A stretch of 64,000 nucleotides of DNA, from positions 459,994-523,993 of the forward strand of contig NZ_JACBNQ010000001.1 in assembly GCF_013403245.1 (NCBI RefSeq), written 5' to 3'. The position numbers and the translations under genes are program-made. Positions within the stretch are counted from its first letter, which is position 1. The number at the start of each line of letters is the position of its first letter. The notes beneath the pieces were generated by a model. It was not told the DNA's origin. It worked only from the letters and a program-made list of their open reading frames with translations, and did not search any database. The stretch is from Sedimentibacter hydroxybenzoicus DSM 7310. GTDB taxonomy: Bacteria > Bacillota > Clostridia > Tissierellales > Sedimentibacteraceae. This document shows, one piece after another, positions 25,182 through 34,044 of this stretch.

Positions 25182-25204
25182 AAGGGTTGCAAAGCCCTTT
25201 TTTT
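25182..25204 (+). terminator. terminator of the RelE/ParE-type module
   Basis: AAGGG (25182-25186) and CCCTT (25195-25199) with an 8-nt loop, running into TTTTTTT. Confidence 0.7.
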
Positions 25205-25205
25205 A

Positions 25206-25395
25206 TTATTATAAGGATACAGCCGGAAATTCATACAGATTAGACGGCGAAGGTACTTCATCGTACAATTCTCATATGGAAACATTAATTACCGTAAAAT
25301 ACCCGGAAGACGGCAGGGTTATTTTAAGAAGGACATTAACTCCCAAAACGCCTTTGGATAAACCAATCCGTATTAATCTGCCTGTAAGCAATTAA
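25206..25395 (+). pseudogene. 3' fragment of an unidentified gene
   Basis: Directly after the toxin terminator an open frame encodes KDTAGNSYRLDGEGTSSYNS and, later, VKYPEDGRVILRRTLTPKTP and PIRINLPVSN, ending at 25395. The composition looks like real protein (beta-rich, secreted type), but no start codon or ribosome site serves it, and the only upstream ATG lies inside the toxin gene in another frame. I read it as the C-terminal remnant of a gene lost by deletion or displaced when the toxin module entered. The family is not recognised. Confidence 0.45.
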
Positions 25396-25486
25396 TAATT
25401 GTCGAAGACACTATTAACCGGAATATCTGTTGTATAAATCTGTAAAAAATATTATAATATAGATAGTAATTGAAAGGAGGATAAAT

Positions 25487-25852
25487 ATGCACAGGGATTT
25501 AAAAAAGGCAAGAGAAAATTTGCGTAGTAAGCTGTTACAAAATGCTGAAGCGGTATTGCAGGAAGTATTAAATGCGGAGATGGATGATTTGATTGAAATC
25601 GGTTTATTTGGAAGCGTAGTAAAGGATAAATTTACTTGCAGCAGTGATACCGATATTTATCTTCTTTTTGAAAATGAAATTCCTGACAGGAGAGTAAAAG
25701 GCGGTCTTAGGTCAATTGCGGAAGAAAACAATTGTGATATTGTATTTTTAACTATGAATGATTTTAACGAAGAAGCACCTGATTTATTAGTAAAAAATAT
25801 ATTGGAAGGAAGAATTGTTTTATGGAGGAGGGGTAGAGATGATACAAAATGA
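25487..25852 (+). CDS. MNT-type nucleotidyltransferase (MntA-like antitoxin)
   Basis: A 121-residue minimal nucleotidyltransferase. The motif GLFGS followed ten residues later by DTD (GSVVKDKFTCSSDTDIYLLF) is the GSx10DxD active site. Such proteins pair with HEPN toxins and, in MntA-HepT, inactivate the toxin by adding AMP to its tyrosine. AAAGGAGG precedes the ATG. Its stop overlaps the HEPN start by 14 bp. Here the antitoxin-like gene comes first. Confidence 0.85.
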   Translation: MHRDLKKARENLRSKLLQNAEAVLQEVLNAEMDDLIEIGLFGSVVKDKFTCSSDTDIYLLFENEIPDRRVKGGLRSIAEENNCDIVFLTMNDFNEEAPDLLVKNILEGRIVLWRRGRDDTK

Positions 25853-26225
25853 TTATTATCACATAGCAATGAACGATTTTGAATATTTAAATGCAGTTAA
25901 AGATTTACCGTACTATAACCAGCATTGCATAGCGTGCCAGCAAATAGGAGAGAAATTATTAAAGCACATAATTACTCTGTCTTATATTGAGGATGATAAG
26001 GATAAAATATTGAAATCTCATTCGCTAAGAACTATTTACAGAGCAATTCACAGATACATACCTGATTTCATCCTACCAGAAGAAGAACTTGCAAATCTTA
26101 CGGATTATTATTTCGATGCCAAGTATCCCGGAAGTGACTTCTTCACTGCAAACGCAGAAGATTTCAATAAATGCTATGCTTCCTTGCTAAAAATAATAGA
26201 GCAAGTAAATAAAGTAATACAATAA
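25839..26225 (+). CDS. HEPN-domain protein (HepT-like toxin)
   Basis: A 128-residue all-helical protein. It carries RTIYRAIHRY, an R-x6-H-x-Y pattern that matches the HEPN RNase motif and includes the Tyr that the MNT partner may modify. The ATG at 25839 follows GGAGGAGGGG; the longer frame from 25815 would start before that site. HEPN/MNT pairs work as type II or type VII toxin-antitoxin modules. RNase activity is inferred from the motif. Confidence 0.82.
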   Translation: MIQNDYYHIAMNDFEYLNAVKDLPYYNQHCIACQQIGEKLLKHIITLSYIEDDKDKILKSHSLRTIYRAIHRYIPDFILPEEELANLTDYYFDAKYPGSDFFTANAEDFNKCYASLLKIIEQVNKVIQ

Positions 26226-26281
26226 AAGTTTCTTATATTACTTTTAAAATTTCATAGCATAATAATGGAGGAGGTGTAACA

Positions 26282-26950
26282 ATGTACTCAATTATTTATT
26301 TAAGTCTTTCGGTTATAGTAATCGTCTTCGTTTTTTATTTAATTTACAGTATAAGATTAAAAGAAAAACGAAGAAAAGATAAGGAGCTTATCAGGTTAAA
26401 TTTTAAAGTTAATATCAACATGAATATTTTGTTTGCAGCATCGTTCTTGATTTTGGGTATATTAGTGGTTTATCTTCTTTATGGAGCTATATCGAAATCG
26501 TATATACCGTTTAAAGGTAAATATATTGACAGCTTTTTTCAAATATTTGATGATGCTTATATCGATAGCTTAAGGGAATATTTTCTGAATAATAATATGG
26601 TAGGGCAGCTTTTAGTAACGGTTCAATACTTAATGGATATACCCCAGCATGTGTTTCTTGCTGTTTTTATGATTTCATTTTCAATATATTATTTTTACGT
26701 TGGATTTAAGCAAAATATAATTTATGAGGATGGGATATTTGTAAACAGTACATTGTATAAATGGGATGGTATTTTAGGCTTTGACTGGGGCGAACTGCAC
26801 GAAAAAGAAAATAAAGCGTATTACGATTTAACTGTTAATCTGCCAAAGCTATATGATTTAAACGTAGATAAAAAGCTAAGGGTAAACGCTGAAGACAGAG
26901 ATAAAATAGACGAAATATTGGTTGCGAATATTATAAAATCCGGGATGTAA
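26282..26950 (+). CDS. membrane protein, possible DUF5673-type C-terminus
   Basis: A 222-residue protein with membrane segments near residues 3-22, 46-68 and 125-145. The C-terminal cytoplasmic part reads YEDGIFVNSTLYKWDGILGF, the pattern of DUF5673 domains (residues GI and YxWxxI). Function is not known. RBS GGAGGAGG precedes the ATG. Its stop codon lies in the loop of the first terminator hairpin downstream. Confidence 0.6.
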   Translation: MYSIIYLSLSVIVIVFVFYLIYSIRLKEKRRKDKELIRLNFKVNINMNILFAASFLILGILVVYLLYGAISKSYIPFKGKYIDSFFQIFDDAYIDSLREYFLNNNMVGQLLVTVQYLMDIPQHVFLAVFMISFSIYYFYVGFKQNIIYEDGIFVNSTLYKWDGILGFDWGELHEKENKAYYDLTVNLPKLYDLNVDKKLRVNAEDRDKIDEILVANIIKSGM

Positions 26951-27125
26951 ATCCCGGATTTTTCATACAATAGGAAAGTTCTCTTTCCTATTGTATGAAA
27001 AACGAGGATTGCAAAGGACGGGACGTCCTTGCCGTTAAGGGGGGTGCTCAGTAAAAATGCAGCGGCATTTTTACGCCGAAGGGGGACATAGGTCCCCCTA
27101 GCGGAATTTGCGTAGCAAATTTTTT
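26935..27125. other. cluster of six hairpins between convergent genes
   Basis: In order: a 12-bp stem (26935-26946 / 26951-26962) containing the stop codon; a 20-bp perfect stem (26959-26978 / 26983-27002); AAGGACG/CGTCCTT near 27013-27030; GTAAAAATGC/GCATTTTTAC near 27050-27074; GGGGGAC/GTCCCCC near 27082-27100; and AATTTGC/GCAAATT with T-run near 27106-27125. The first and the last can serve as terminators for the convergent genes. The others need another explanation: a palindromic repeat cluster or a structured RNA. Confidence 0.7.
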
Positions 27126-27130
27126 TAGTA

Positions 27131-27754
27131 TCAATACTCGAAATCAACCGTCACATTTGCTTCTACAAGCATGTTTCCCGGCATTATGGGAGTAGAGGCT
27201 GCAAACTCATATCTGAAGGGCTGTATTGGCATAATACTGTTTTCCACAATGTTTACAGGAATTGGTTCAGATGAACTGTTTAAACTCATGGCTATTGACT
27301 TTGATTTCTGAATTGCATCTCTTATCGCTGCGTTTAATGCCTGCTGGTAATAATACTCTCTGTTAGAAACATCAAAGGATATCAGTTCTACAACATTTGC
27401 TCCTAAATTAACTGCGGTGTCAATAATGCTTCCTGCCATATCCAGATTATTCGTTCTGATTTCAAGTATATTTCTTACTGAAAACCCCCTGTCAATTTGC
27501 CTTCCGTTTTCATAATCATATAGTTTATCAATTGTGTATTGGTATGTTTTTATATTGTTCACTCCCATACGCTGCAAAGCTTGAATTATGGATTGTGTCA
27601 TTCTTGCATTATCTGTTTGGATGCCTGTTATGTTTTCTCCTGTTGTCTGTACTCCTAAGCGAATTACGGCAATATCCGGAACTGCCGTTACTTGCCCCTG
27701 ACCGGTAAGGGTCATTGTTTTGTTATGTACATTATCATTATAACGTCTGACCAT
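27131..27754 (-). CDS. SIMPL (DUF541) domain protein
   Basis: A 207-residue protein of the SIMPL/DUF541 family: TMTLTGQGQVTAVPDIAVIR at the start, then repeated amphipathic segments (NIKTYQYTIDKLYDYENGR, GFSVRNILEIRTNNLDMAG) and a C-terminal VEANVTVDFEY. Most family members are exported, but no signal peptide is seen here, so this one may stay in the cytoplasm or be exported otherwise. Family members such as BP26 form ring oligomers; the role is unclear. It stands alone. Confidence 0.85.
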   Translation of the reverse strand: MVRRYNDNVHNKTMTLTGQGQVTAVPDIAVIRLGVQTTGENITGIQTDNARMTQSIIQALQRMGVNNIKTYQYTIDKLYDYENGRQIDRGFSVRNILEIRTNNLDMAGSIIDTAVNLGANVVELISFDVSNREYYYQQALNAAIRDAIQKSKSIAMSLNSSSEPIPVNIVENSIMPIQPFRYEFAASTPIMPGNMLVEANVTVDFEY

Positions 27755-27907
27755 TTATAAACCCCTTTCATTATTTTTTCTTTATATTATATGCCGGTTT
27801 ATAAATGCTGCCATCAACAGAAAAATATTGCATGAAATTAATATATATATTATATTAGATAAGAATAATAATAAGAATCAAAATGACTTATATTTCTTGG
27901 AGGTTTT

Positions 27908-29113
27908 ATGAATAACAGTTGGAAGAAAAATATAGTATTGTTTTTGGCAAGCCAAACAATTTCTTTGTTTGGAACTTCCTTGGTACAATACGCAATTATG
28001 TGGCACATTACATTAAAGACACAATCGGGATTCATGATGACAATTTCCATAATATGCGGTTTTCTTCCGATGTTTTTACTGTCTCCTTTTGGCGGTGTGT
28101 GGGCAGACCGTTATAACAGAAAGAATTTGATAGTCATAGCAGATTCTTTTATTGCAACAGCAACTTTTATATTAGCCATGTTGTTTTATGCCGGACACGA
28201 CTTTATCTGGCTTTTGTTTGTTGCATCTGCAGTCAGGGCACTTGGCTCAGCAATTCAAGCGCCTGCCGTTAATGCATTTATTCCTCAGATAGTTCCGGAG
28301 GAAAAGCTTACGAAGGTCAATGCTACAAATGGGAGCATTCAATCAATGGTAACATTACTGTCTCCCATGGTAAGCGGGGCACTGCTGTCAATAACGAGCT
28401 TAGAGATAATATTTTTTATAGATGTGGTTACGGCAGCAATTGCAGTTATGATAATGATATTTTTCCTAAAGGTTAATCCTCATTCAAGAGCCTTGGAAAA
28501 ACAGGAAACAAGTTATATTAAGGACATATATGACGGATTAAGATATTTAAGGGAACATGCATTTCTTAAAGTATACTTTGCTTATTTAGCAGTTTTTTAT
28601 GTTTTATTGGCACCTCCTGCATTTTTAACACCTTTGCAGGTTGCAAGAAGCTTCGGAGATGACGTCTGGAGGTTAACTGCACTTGAGGTAGTATTTTCTG
28701 TAGGAATGATGGCAGGCGGAATATTTATGGCATCATGGGGAGGTTTCAAAAATAAAATTAATACCATGGCTTTATCATGTTATGTTATGAGTTTTTGTAC
28801 CGTTTTGTTCGGTGTAATTCCAAGCTTCTGGCCTTATATCTTTGTAATGGGGATATTCGGGGTTGTAATGCCTATCCTTAATACTCCTGCCATAGTGCTT
28901 CTGCAGGAAAAAGTGGAGGGCGATTATTTGGGAAGAGTATTCAGCATATTAAGTATGATTACAAGTATTATGATGCCTTTTGGAATGTTGATTTTCGGTC
29001 CTGTATCCGATTTCGTAAGAATTGAATGGCTGATGATAGGAACAGGATCATTGTTAGTCATTTTAACCGTATTTTTCTCAAGGAATAAAATACTTTTAGA
29101 AGCCGGAAAATAA
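27908..29113 (+). CDS. MFS transporter of the macrolide-efflux (DHA3) type
   Basis: A 401-residue, 12-helix major facilitator. The opening NIVLFLASQTISLFGTSLVQ and the loop GGVWADRYNRKNLIV are typical of the MefA/DHA3 group. The middle loop (KQETSYIKDIYDGLRYLREH) is also characteristic. RBS TTGGAGG precedes the ATG. No regulator is adjacent. Macrolide export is a family property and not demonstrated for this protein. Confidence 0.88.
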   Translation: MNNSWKKNIVLFLASQTISLFGTSLVQYAIMWHITLKTQSGFMMTISIICGFLPMFLLSPFGGVWADRYNRKNLIVIADSFIATATFILAMLFYAGHDFIWLLFVASAVRALGSAIQAPAVNAFIPQIVPEEKLTKVNATNGSIQSMVTLLSPMVSGALLSITSLEIIFFIDVVTAAIAVMIMIFFLKVNPHSRALEKQETSYIKDIYDGLRYLREHAFLKVYFAYLAVFYVLLAPPAFLTPLQVARSFGDDVWRLTALEVVFSVGMMAGGIFMASWGGFKNKINTMALSCYVMSFCTVLFGVIPSFWPYIFVMGIFGVVMPILNTPAIVLLQEKVEGDYLGRVFSILSMITSIMMPFGMLIFGPVSDFVRIEWLMIGTGSLLVILTVFFSRNKILLEAGK

Positions 29114-29199
29114 GTAATAAAATCTAATTTCAAAGTTTTACTGTAAATTCTCTGAATATATGATAAAATAAATATATGTTAATCGGAGGGCTTCAGTCA

Positions 29200-30078
29200 G
29201 TGAAAAATATAAAAAATGCTTCTATATTAAAGCTTGGTTTAATACTTATTATTATATCCTACGTAGTCGGTGCGTTGTATTCTATGAGTTTAGTGCTGAA
29301 AGAACCTGTTTTTTTAAAACATTATTATGAGTCGCATATACATAGAAGGTCAGTTAAGTCTATACATTTAATTACAAATTCCAATGATGACAGACAAATT
29401 ACAGGAATAGAGTTCCCCCAATTGCCTGAGAACTTTGCATATGTGTCTTTAAGAAATGTATGGAATAATGATAACGGTTATGACAGAACAAATGAATTTG
29501 CTCACTATGATTATAAAATATTATACTTTGAGTTCATTAATGTGGATGAAGATTTATCTAGCGGAGAAGAAGAAAGTATTGTATTAGATAAAGCAGAAAT
29601 AAGATATATGAACGGCGATGTTCAGTATGTGGATATAGGAAAAATTGTTCTGCATAAGAATTTCAAGCTAAACGAGTTCTTTTATGACAGTTCTTCGTCC
29701 TCATCCAGTGATTTTTCTTCAAAGCTGTACACACGAGTTTTAAAGGATATCTATATTAATAATATTGAATCTAGCTTTGATGATGAGCTTGAAGGTTTCC
29801 TTGAAATGACAGTGAATAATTTGAAACAACAAGATATACAATATCCCATGAGTTTTAATTCCAGGGAGTATATAAACTTTAACAGCAATTACATATATGA
29901 TGATTTGAATGACATGAGAAGGTACAATGTGTACGATGTGATAAAGATAATCAGTATTACAGACTCGGAAGGCAATAAAGGCTATGAACTGTTATACAAT
30001 CTTGACTACGAGCCTATAGGGGTTATATCTTCTGAAAAAGAAATTATTGACTACCTTAGATACAGAGGGGTGAAATAA
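29200..30078 (+). CDS. membrane-anchored protein of unknown function
   Basis: About 292 residues. A single N-terminal membrane helix (about residues 8-30: LILIIISYVVGALYSMSLVL) is followed by an extracytoplasmic part of about 260 residues without recognisable motifs, rich in Tyr, Asn and Asp. GTG at 29200 is chosen because CGGAGGG at 29184-29190 precedes it; the ATG at 29176 lies upstream of that site. The stop overlaps the next gene by one base, so the pair likely forms one complex or pathway. Confidence 0.6.
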   Translation: MKNIKNASILKLGLILIIISYVVGALYSMSLVLKEPVFLKHYYESHIHRRSVKSIHLITNSNDDRQITGIEFPQLPENFAYVSLRNVWNNDNGYDRTNEFAHYDYKILYFEFINVDEDLSSGEEESIVLDKAEIRYMNGDVQYVDIGKIVLHKNFKLNEFFYDSSSSSSSDFSSKLYTRVLKDIYINNIESSFDDELEGFLEMTVNNLKQQDIQYPMSFNSREYINFNSNYIYDDLNDMRRYNVYDVIKIISITDSEGNKGYELLYNLDYEPIGVISSEKEIIDYLRYRGVK

Positions 30079-30695
30079 TGAAGGGATATAATAAAGTTTT
30101 CTGGGGATTAATATTTGTTGTTTTCAACATAAATCTCGGACCTGTAAATATTTTGCCAGATTTTTTGGGATATTTTTTAATAAGCATAGGATTAAGTGCA
30201 ATTCAAAATGAATACGAGCATGATTCGTTTAAATTAGCCGCCGTCATTGCAAACATATTAGGAGCATACACCTTAATAACTTCAATTCTCGCATTCGTAA
30301 GCGGCGGAAGCTACGAAATATTTAATAATAATGTTTTTAATATTGGAATTGCTTTGTTGGTAAGTGCAGCAAATTTAGTGATGGAATTTAATATTTTATC
30401 AGGAACTGCTTCAATATTTAAGGATATGGAAAAATTGGAGGATGAAGAAGAAACGTATAAAATTCAGAGAAACTATACTTATTTATGCATTATTGCTTTA
30501 TTTTTTATGTCGATTACATTTAATATATTCAATATATCCAATTCAGCTATTGCATTGATAATAGTCGTCTATTATTTAATAGTACGCATTTATTATATTA
30601 CTGTTATCAGAAGAATAAAAAAGATTTTTGATAACGGGACAATGGGGTATGAAATAAATATGCCAAATGAAAATTTAGAGGATGATAATAATTAG
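30078..30695 (+). CDS. multispanning membrane protein of unknown function
   Basis: A 205-residue protein with about five to six hydrophobic helices, including ILPDFLGYFLISIGLSAIQ, LITSILAFVSGG and SAIALIIVVYYLIVRIYYI. The phrase NLGPVNILPDFLGYFLISIG is recurrent in small Firmicute membrane proteins of unknown role. Coupled by overlap (TAATG) to the gene before it. The acidic C-terminus overlaps the possible but rejected upstream start of the glyoxalase gene. Confidence 0.65.
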   Translation: MKGYNKVFWGLIFVVFNINLGPVNILPDFLGYFLISIGLSAIQNEYEHDSFKLAAVIANILGAYTLITSILAFVSGGSYEIFNNNVFNIGIALLVSAANLVMEFNILSGTASIFKDMEKLEDEEETYKIQRNYTYLCIIALFFMSITFNIFNISNSAIALIIVVYYLIVRIYYITVIRRIKKIFDNGTMGYEINMPNENLEDDNN

Positions 30696-30705
30696 GAGGA
30701 AAAGT

Positions 30706-31068
30706 ATGAAATTTTTGTGGACTACAATTCATGTAAGAAATATGGAGGAATCATTAAAATTTTATCAGGAAGTGGTTGGGCTTAAGCTGTCAGATAGGTT
30801 TAATGCCGGACCCGGTATGGAAATATCTTTTTTAGGCGAAGGTGAAACCAAGCTGGAAATTATATGCAGTGAAAAATTTAAAGGCTTTAATCCCGGAAAT
30901 GGTGTATCTATGGGATTTAAGGTTGAATCTTTGGATGAAGCTTATAATATGGTTAAGGAAAGGGGTTATGAGATAGTTCACGAACCGTTACAACCGAATC
31001 CAAATGTCAAATATTTTATATTTTTAGATCCTAACGGATACAAGGTGCAATTTGCCGAACAATCATAA
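30706..31068 (+). CDS. VOC-family protein, glyoxalase I-like
   Basis: A 120-residue vicinal-oxygen-chelate protein. The two paired beta-alpha-beta modules read WTTIHVRNMEESLKFYQEVV and YFIFLDPNGYKVQFAEQS. His in TTIHV, Glu in KLEII and Glu in VQFAE are positioned as metal ligands of lactoylglutathione lyase-like enzymes. ATG 30706 follows AGGAGG at 30692-30697. It may detoxify methylglyoxal or act on another substrate; with low-GC anaerobes often lacking glutathione, the thiol partner is uncertain. Confidence 0.85.
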   Translation: MKFLWTTIHVRNMEESLKFYQEVVGLKLSDRFNAGPGMEISFLGEGETKLEIICSEKFKGFNPGNGVSMGFKVESLDEAYNMVKERGYEIVHEPLQPNPNVKYFIFLDPNGYKVQFAEQS

Positions 31069-31085
31069 ATTATCGGAGATTGTTA

Positions 31086-31868
31086 ATGGATATAATTAAA
31101 AAGCATTTAAATAGGTTGAACAAAAAAGAACAAAAAATCTTAAATAGAAAACAGAATATCATTGAAGAAAAATTGGAGCCTTTAGTTGATAAAGTTGAAT
31201 CGAAAGTTCCAAAGTCATTGAAGGATACTCTTGACACAGCTTTTTATAAAAGCTTTAAGATTGTTTTTGAAAAGGGAACTAGATATATAGAAAAGCTGTA
31301 TAATAAAAATAAAATACAGTTTAACCACAATGTCAATGATTATCATGTATCGAAAAGACCGGATAAAAGTGCATTAAAGAAAATAGATAAGCATGCTCAA
31401 AAAAGCAAATTTTTAAACACTTCAATATCGACCATCGAAGGTGCAGGATTGGGATTTCTGGGCATAGGATTGCCTGACATACCATTGTTTACAGCTATGA
31501 TATTAAAAACAATATATGAAATATCCTTAAGTTATGGATTTATGTACGAAATGGAAGAAGAGAAGGTTTATGTGTTAAACATAATAAAGGGAGCACTTAC
31601 ATCCGGTGAAACTCAGCAAAAATATAATTTAAAGGTTGATAAATTAGCAGATAAAATTGATAATCATATAAATATTATTTATGATTTGGACAGAGAAATA
31701 ATACATACCGCAAGAATAATATCCGAATCAATGCTTACCTCAAAATTTATCCAGGGTATTCCTGTTGTCGGAGTTTTAGGAAGTATAACAAATTATAAAA
31801 TAATCAACAAAATCAGTGAATACGCTTCAATTAAATACAAGAAAAGGTATCTTCATAACAGAAGGTGA
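31086..31868 (+). CDS. EcsC-family protein
   Basis: About 260 residues. The central part has the glycine-rich EcsC pattern (STIEGAGLGFLGIGLPDIPL followed by FTAMILKTIYEISLSYGF) and the end has QGIPVVGVLGSITNYKIINK. The N-terminus is a basic coiled coil (KKHLNRLNKKEQKILNRKQ). EcsC was named in the Bacillus ecs locus, and its function is not settled; amphipathic glycine-rich segments suggest membrane contact. ATG 31086 has better spacing from GGAG (31075-31078) than the TTG at 31080. A terminator follows. Confidence 0.82.
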   Translation: MDIIKKHLNRLNKKEQKILNRKQNIIEEKLEPLVDKVESKVPKSLKDTLDTAFYKSFKIVFEKGTRYIEKLYNKNKIQFNHNVNDYHVSKRPDKSALKKIDKHAQKSKFLNTSISTIEGAGLGFLGIGLPDIPLFTAMILKTIYEISLSYGFMYEMEEEKVYVLNIIKGALTSGETQQKYNLKVDKLADKIDNHINIIYDLDREIIHTARIISESMLTSKFIQGIPVVGVLGSITNYKIINKISEYASIKYKKRYLHNRR

Positions 31869-31886
31869 GCCTTTTCAAGAGCCTTG

Positions 31887-31908
31887 GCAAGGGTAACCTT
31901 GCTTTTTT
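31887..31908 (+). terminator. terminator after the EcsC gene
   Basis: GCAAGG (31887-31892), loop GTAA, CCTTGC (31897-31902), then six T. Confidence 0.82.
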
Positions 31909-32003
31909 AATTAAAATTTAAGCTTTTTATAATATACGGTTAATATAAAATCGTGTTATAATAAGGTATAATGTGTTTAACTTGCCAAGCATTTACTTTA
32001 ACC

Positions 32004-32017
32004 TTACAGAAATGTAA
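32004..32017 (+). promoter_or_regulatory. BceR/VirR-type response-regulator box
   Basis: TTACA-GAAA-TGTAA is an exact match to the known TnACA-N4-TGTAA box of BceR-like regulators, which control antimicrobial-peptide ABC transporters. It lies about 88 bp upstream of the exporter operon. No BceRS-like pair is in the window. Confidence 0.6.
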
Positions 32018-32105
32018 GATTAGATGATAAAGTGTAAGACAGACATATGGTACTTATTGAATTATTCTGATAGTATTGAATTGAATTTATTTTTAGGAGA
32101 TGGAA

Positions 32106-33338
32106 ATGAAGAAAATTTTTAAAAAGAAAAGATTTATAATTATTTTTATTGTGATTTTAGCTGTTCCGATTATAATTTCGCTGAATAAAAACAAAGGAGC
32201 TGCAGAGGTCTTTGTAAATGCCGTATCCTTAGAAAGAAAATCAATCGAGCAGACAATATCTGTAAAAGCGCCATTGGAAGGTATTGAAAAAGCTGATGTT
32301 GTATCGCCTTTAAATTATGAAATTATAGACATAAAGGTAAAGGAAGGCGACGTTGTTCTTAAGGATCAAGTACTAGTCGTTTTAGACAGTGAAGAATTAA
32401 AGGAACAGATTACATCAGAAGAAAATCAAATTGCTTTAGCTGAATTAGAATTACAGGATAAGCTTAAAACAATGCAGATAGAGTATGATAAAGCACTGCT
32501 TAAAATAAAAGAGCTTGAAGACAGCTACAATGTTAACAAGGAATTATTAGAGAATGAAATTATTACACAGGAAAGCTTTGACAAAATAGAAAGCAGCTTA
32601 AATGATGCTAAAAAGAATTTGGAAAGCTATAATGCGATTGACGGTAAAATTGTATCATCTCCGTCAGAATCGAAACGCTTAGAAATTCAAAAGCAAGAGT
32701 TAGAAAAGAAAAAGAAGGATTTAGAAAAAGTATTTATAAAGAGTCCCATAGATGGAACGGTAACGAGAGTAAATGTAAATTTAGGCAGATACGCGAGAGA
32801 TACCGAAAACGAAAAAGCTATGTTCGTGGTTGAAAATTTAGATAAGCTGCAGATGAAGGTATCAATAAGCGAATATGATATAGAGAAAGTACATATAGGC
32901 CAGGAAGTTGAAATATACTCCGACGTTTTAAAAGATGGTATTGCCAAAGGGGTTGTTGCAAGAATATCACCGACCGCAGAGCAAAAGGATAATAATGCAA
33001 TGGAAAGAGTTATACCTGTGGTTATAGACATTACTGAAAAACCTGACAACTTAATAGCAGGGGTTATTGCCTCGGCAAGAATTAAGGTTGGCAGAGAAGA
33101 AAATGTATTTGCCGTGCCGTCGGGAGCATTGCTTCAGGATGAAAATGATAAATTTAAATTATTTACATTAAACGAGGATAACACTTTAAAATCAGTGATT
33201 GTAGAAACCGGTCTTGAAACCGATTTGGAAACAGTAATAGATGGTGCGGATCTTACTGAAGGAATGAATGTTGTTGTTAATCCAGACTTAAGCTACATGG
33301 ATGGCATGACAGTAACACCAAATAAAGAAGCAGAATAG
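32106..33338 (+). CDS. MacA/HlyD-type membrane fusion protein of an ABC exporter
   Basis: About 410 residues. A membrane anchor (residues about 8-25) is followed by a barrel-sandwich (biotinyl-like) half YEIIDIKVKEGDVVLKDQVL, a long coiled-coil hairpin (about 100-210, rich in Lys/Glu), the second lipoyl half VFIKSPIDGTVTRVNVNLGR, and beta-barrel segments. It would link the MacB-like permease to export across the Gram-positive wall. ATG 32106 is preferred to ATG 32100 because AGGAG ends directly at 32099. Next gene after 7 bp. Confidence 0.88.
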   Translation: MKKIFKKKRFIIIFIVILAVPIIISLNKNKGAAEVFVNAVSLERKSIEQTISVKAPLEGIEKADVVSPLNYEIIDIKVKEGDVVLKDQVLVVLDSEELKEQITSEENQIALAELELQDKLKTMQIEYDKALLKIKELEDSYNVNKELLENEIITQESFDKIESSLNDAKKNLESYNAIDGKIVSSPSESKRLEIQKQELEKKKKDLEKVFIKSPIDGTVTRVNVNLGRYARDTENEKAMFVVENLDKLQMKVSISEYDIEKVHIGQEVEIYSDVLKDGIAKGVVARISPTAEQKDNNAMERVIPVVIDITEKPDNLIAGVIASARIKVGREENVFAVPSGALLQDENDKFKLFTLNEDNTLKSVIVETGLETDLETVIDGADLTEGMNVVVNPDLSYMDGMTVTPNKEAE

Positions 33339-33345
33339 GGTAAAT

Positions 33346-34044
33346 ATGAGTAAAATGATATCGATAAAGAATTTAAATAAAATTTATAAAAACGGCTCTG
33401 TTGAAGTTCATGCATTGAAAGATGTAAACTTAGAAATAGAGCATGGCGAATTTATTGCGATTATGGGTCAATCCGGTTCCGGAAAATCTACACTTATGAA
33501 TATAATAGGATGCTTGGACAGACCTACGTCCGGAGAATATCTATTGGATGGAATAGACATAAGCAAGCAGGAGCAGGATGATTTGTCATTAATCAGAAAC
33601 AAAAAAATTGGCTTTGTTTTTCAAGCATTTAATCTTATACCCCGAACTAATATTTTAAGAAATGTTGAACTGCCCATGATTTATGCCAAGGTGAAATCAT
33701 CTAAACGAAAGCAGCGAAGCATGGAACTTTTAGAAAAAGTGGGACTTGGTGACAGAGTTAATCATCTGCCTAACGAGTTGTCGGGTGGACAAAAGCAAAG
33801 AGTGGCAATAGCAAGAGCTTTAGCCAATACTCCTCCGATAATTTTAGCGGATGAGCCAACAGGTAACTTAGATACCCAATCATCAGAAGATATAATGGAA
33901 ATCTTCAAATCATTAAATAACGATGGAACAAGTGTAATTTTAGTTACACACGAGCCTGAAATAGCAAGGTTTGCTGACAGGGTGATTGTATTCAGGGATG
34001 GTGCAATAATAGAAGATAGTCAGAAAGAAGGTGTTTTAAAATAA
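33346..34044 (+). CDS. MacB/LolD-type ABC ATPase
   Basis: A 232-residue ATPase. Walker A is GQSGSGKST, the Q-loop FVFQAFNLIPR, signature LSGGQKQRVAIARAL, Walker B IILADEPTGNLD and switch His in LVTHEPE. All are canonical, and the FNLIP and EPTGNLD motifs place it in the MacB/LolD/FtsE group that drives mechanotransmission without moving substrate through the membrane. It sits between the fusion protein and the permease in one operon. Confidence 0.93.
   Translation: MSKMISIKNLNKIYKNGSVEVHALKDVNLEIEHGEFIAIMGQSGSGKSTLMNIIGCLDRPTSGEYLLDGIDISKQEQDDLSLIRNKKIGFVFQAFNLIPRTNILRNVELPMIYAKVKSSKRKQRSMELLEKVGLGDRVNHLPNELSGGQKQRVAIARALANTPPIILADEPTGNLDTQSSEDIMEIFKSLNNDGTSVILVTHEPEIARFADRVIVFRDGAIIEDSQKEGVLK

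Noticed and set aside
25123..25205. The upstream part of the frame overlapping the toxin gene as coding sequence.
   Set aside because: It runs through the toxin 3' end and its terminator; only the part after 25206 looks like real protein.
31971..32027. Small frame of 18 codons (MCLTCQAF...KCKIR) with three Cys upstream of the exporter, as a possible precursor peptide.
   Set aside because: Only a weak AAGG site close to the ATG, and it overlaps the BceR-type box; no leader-core pattern is visible. Likely chance.
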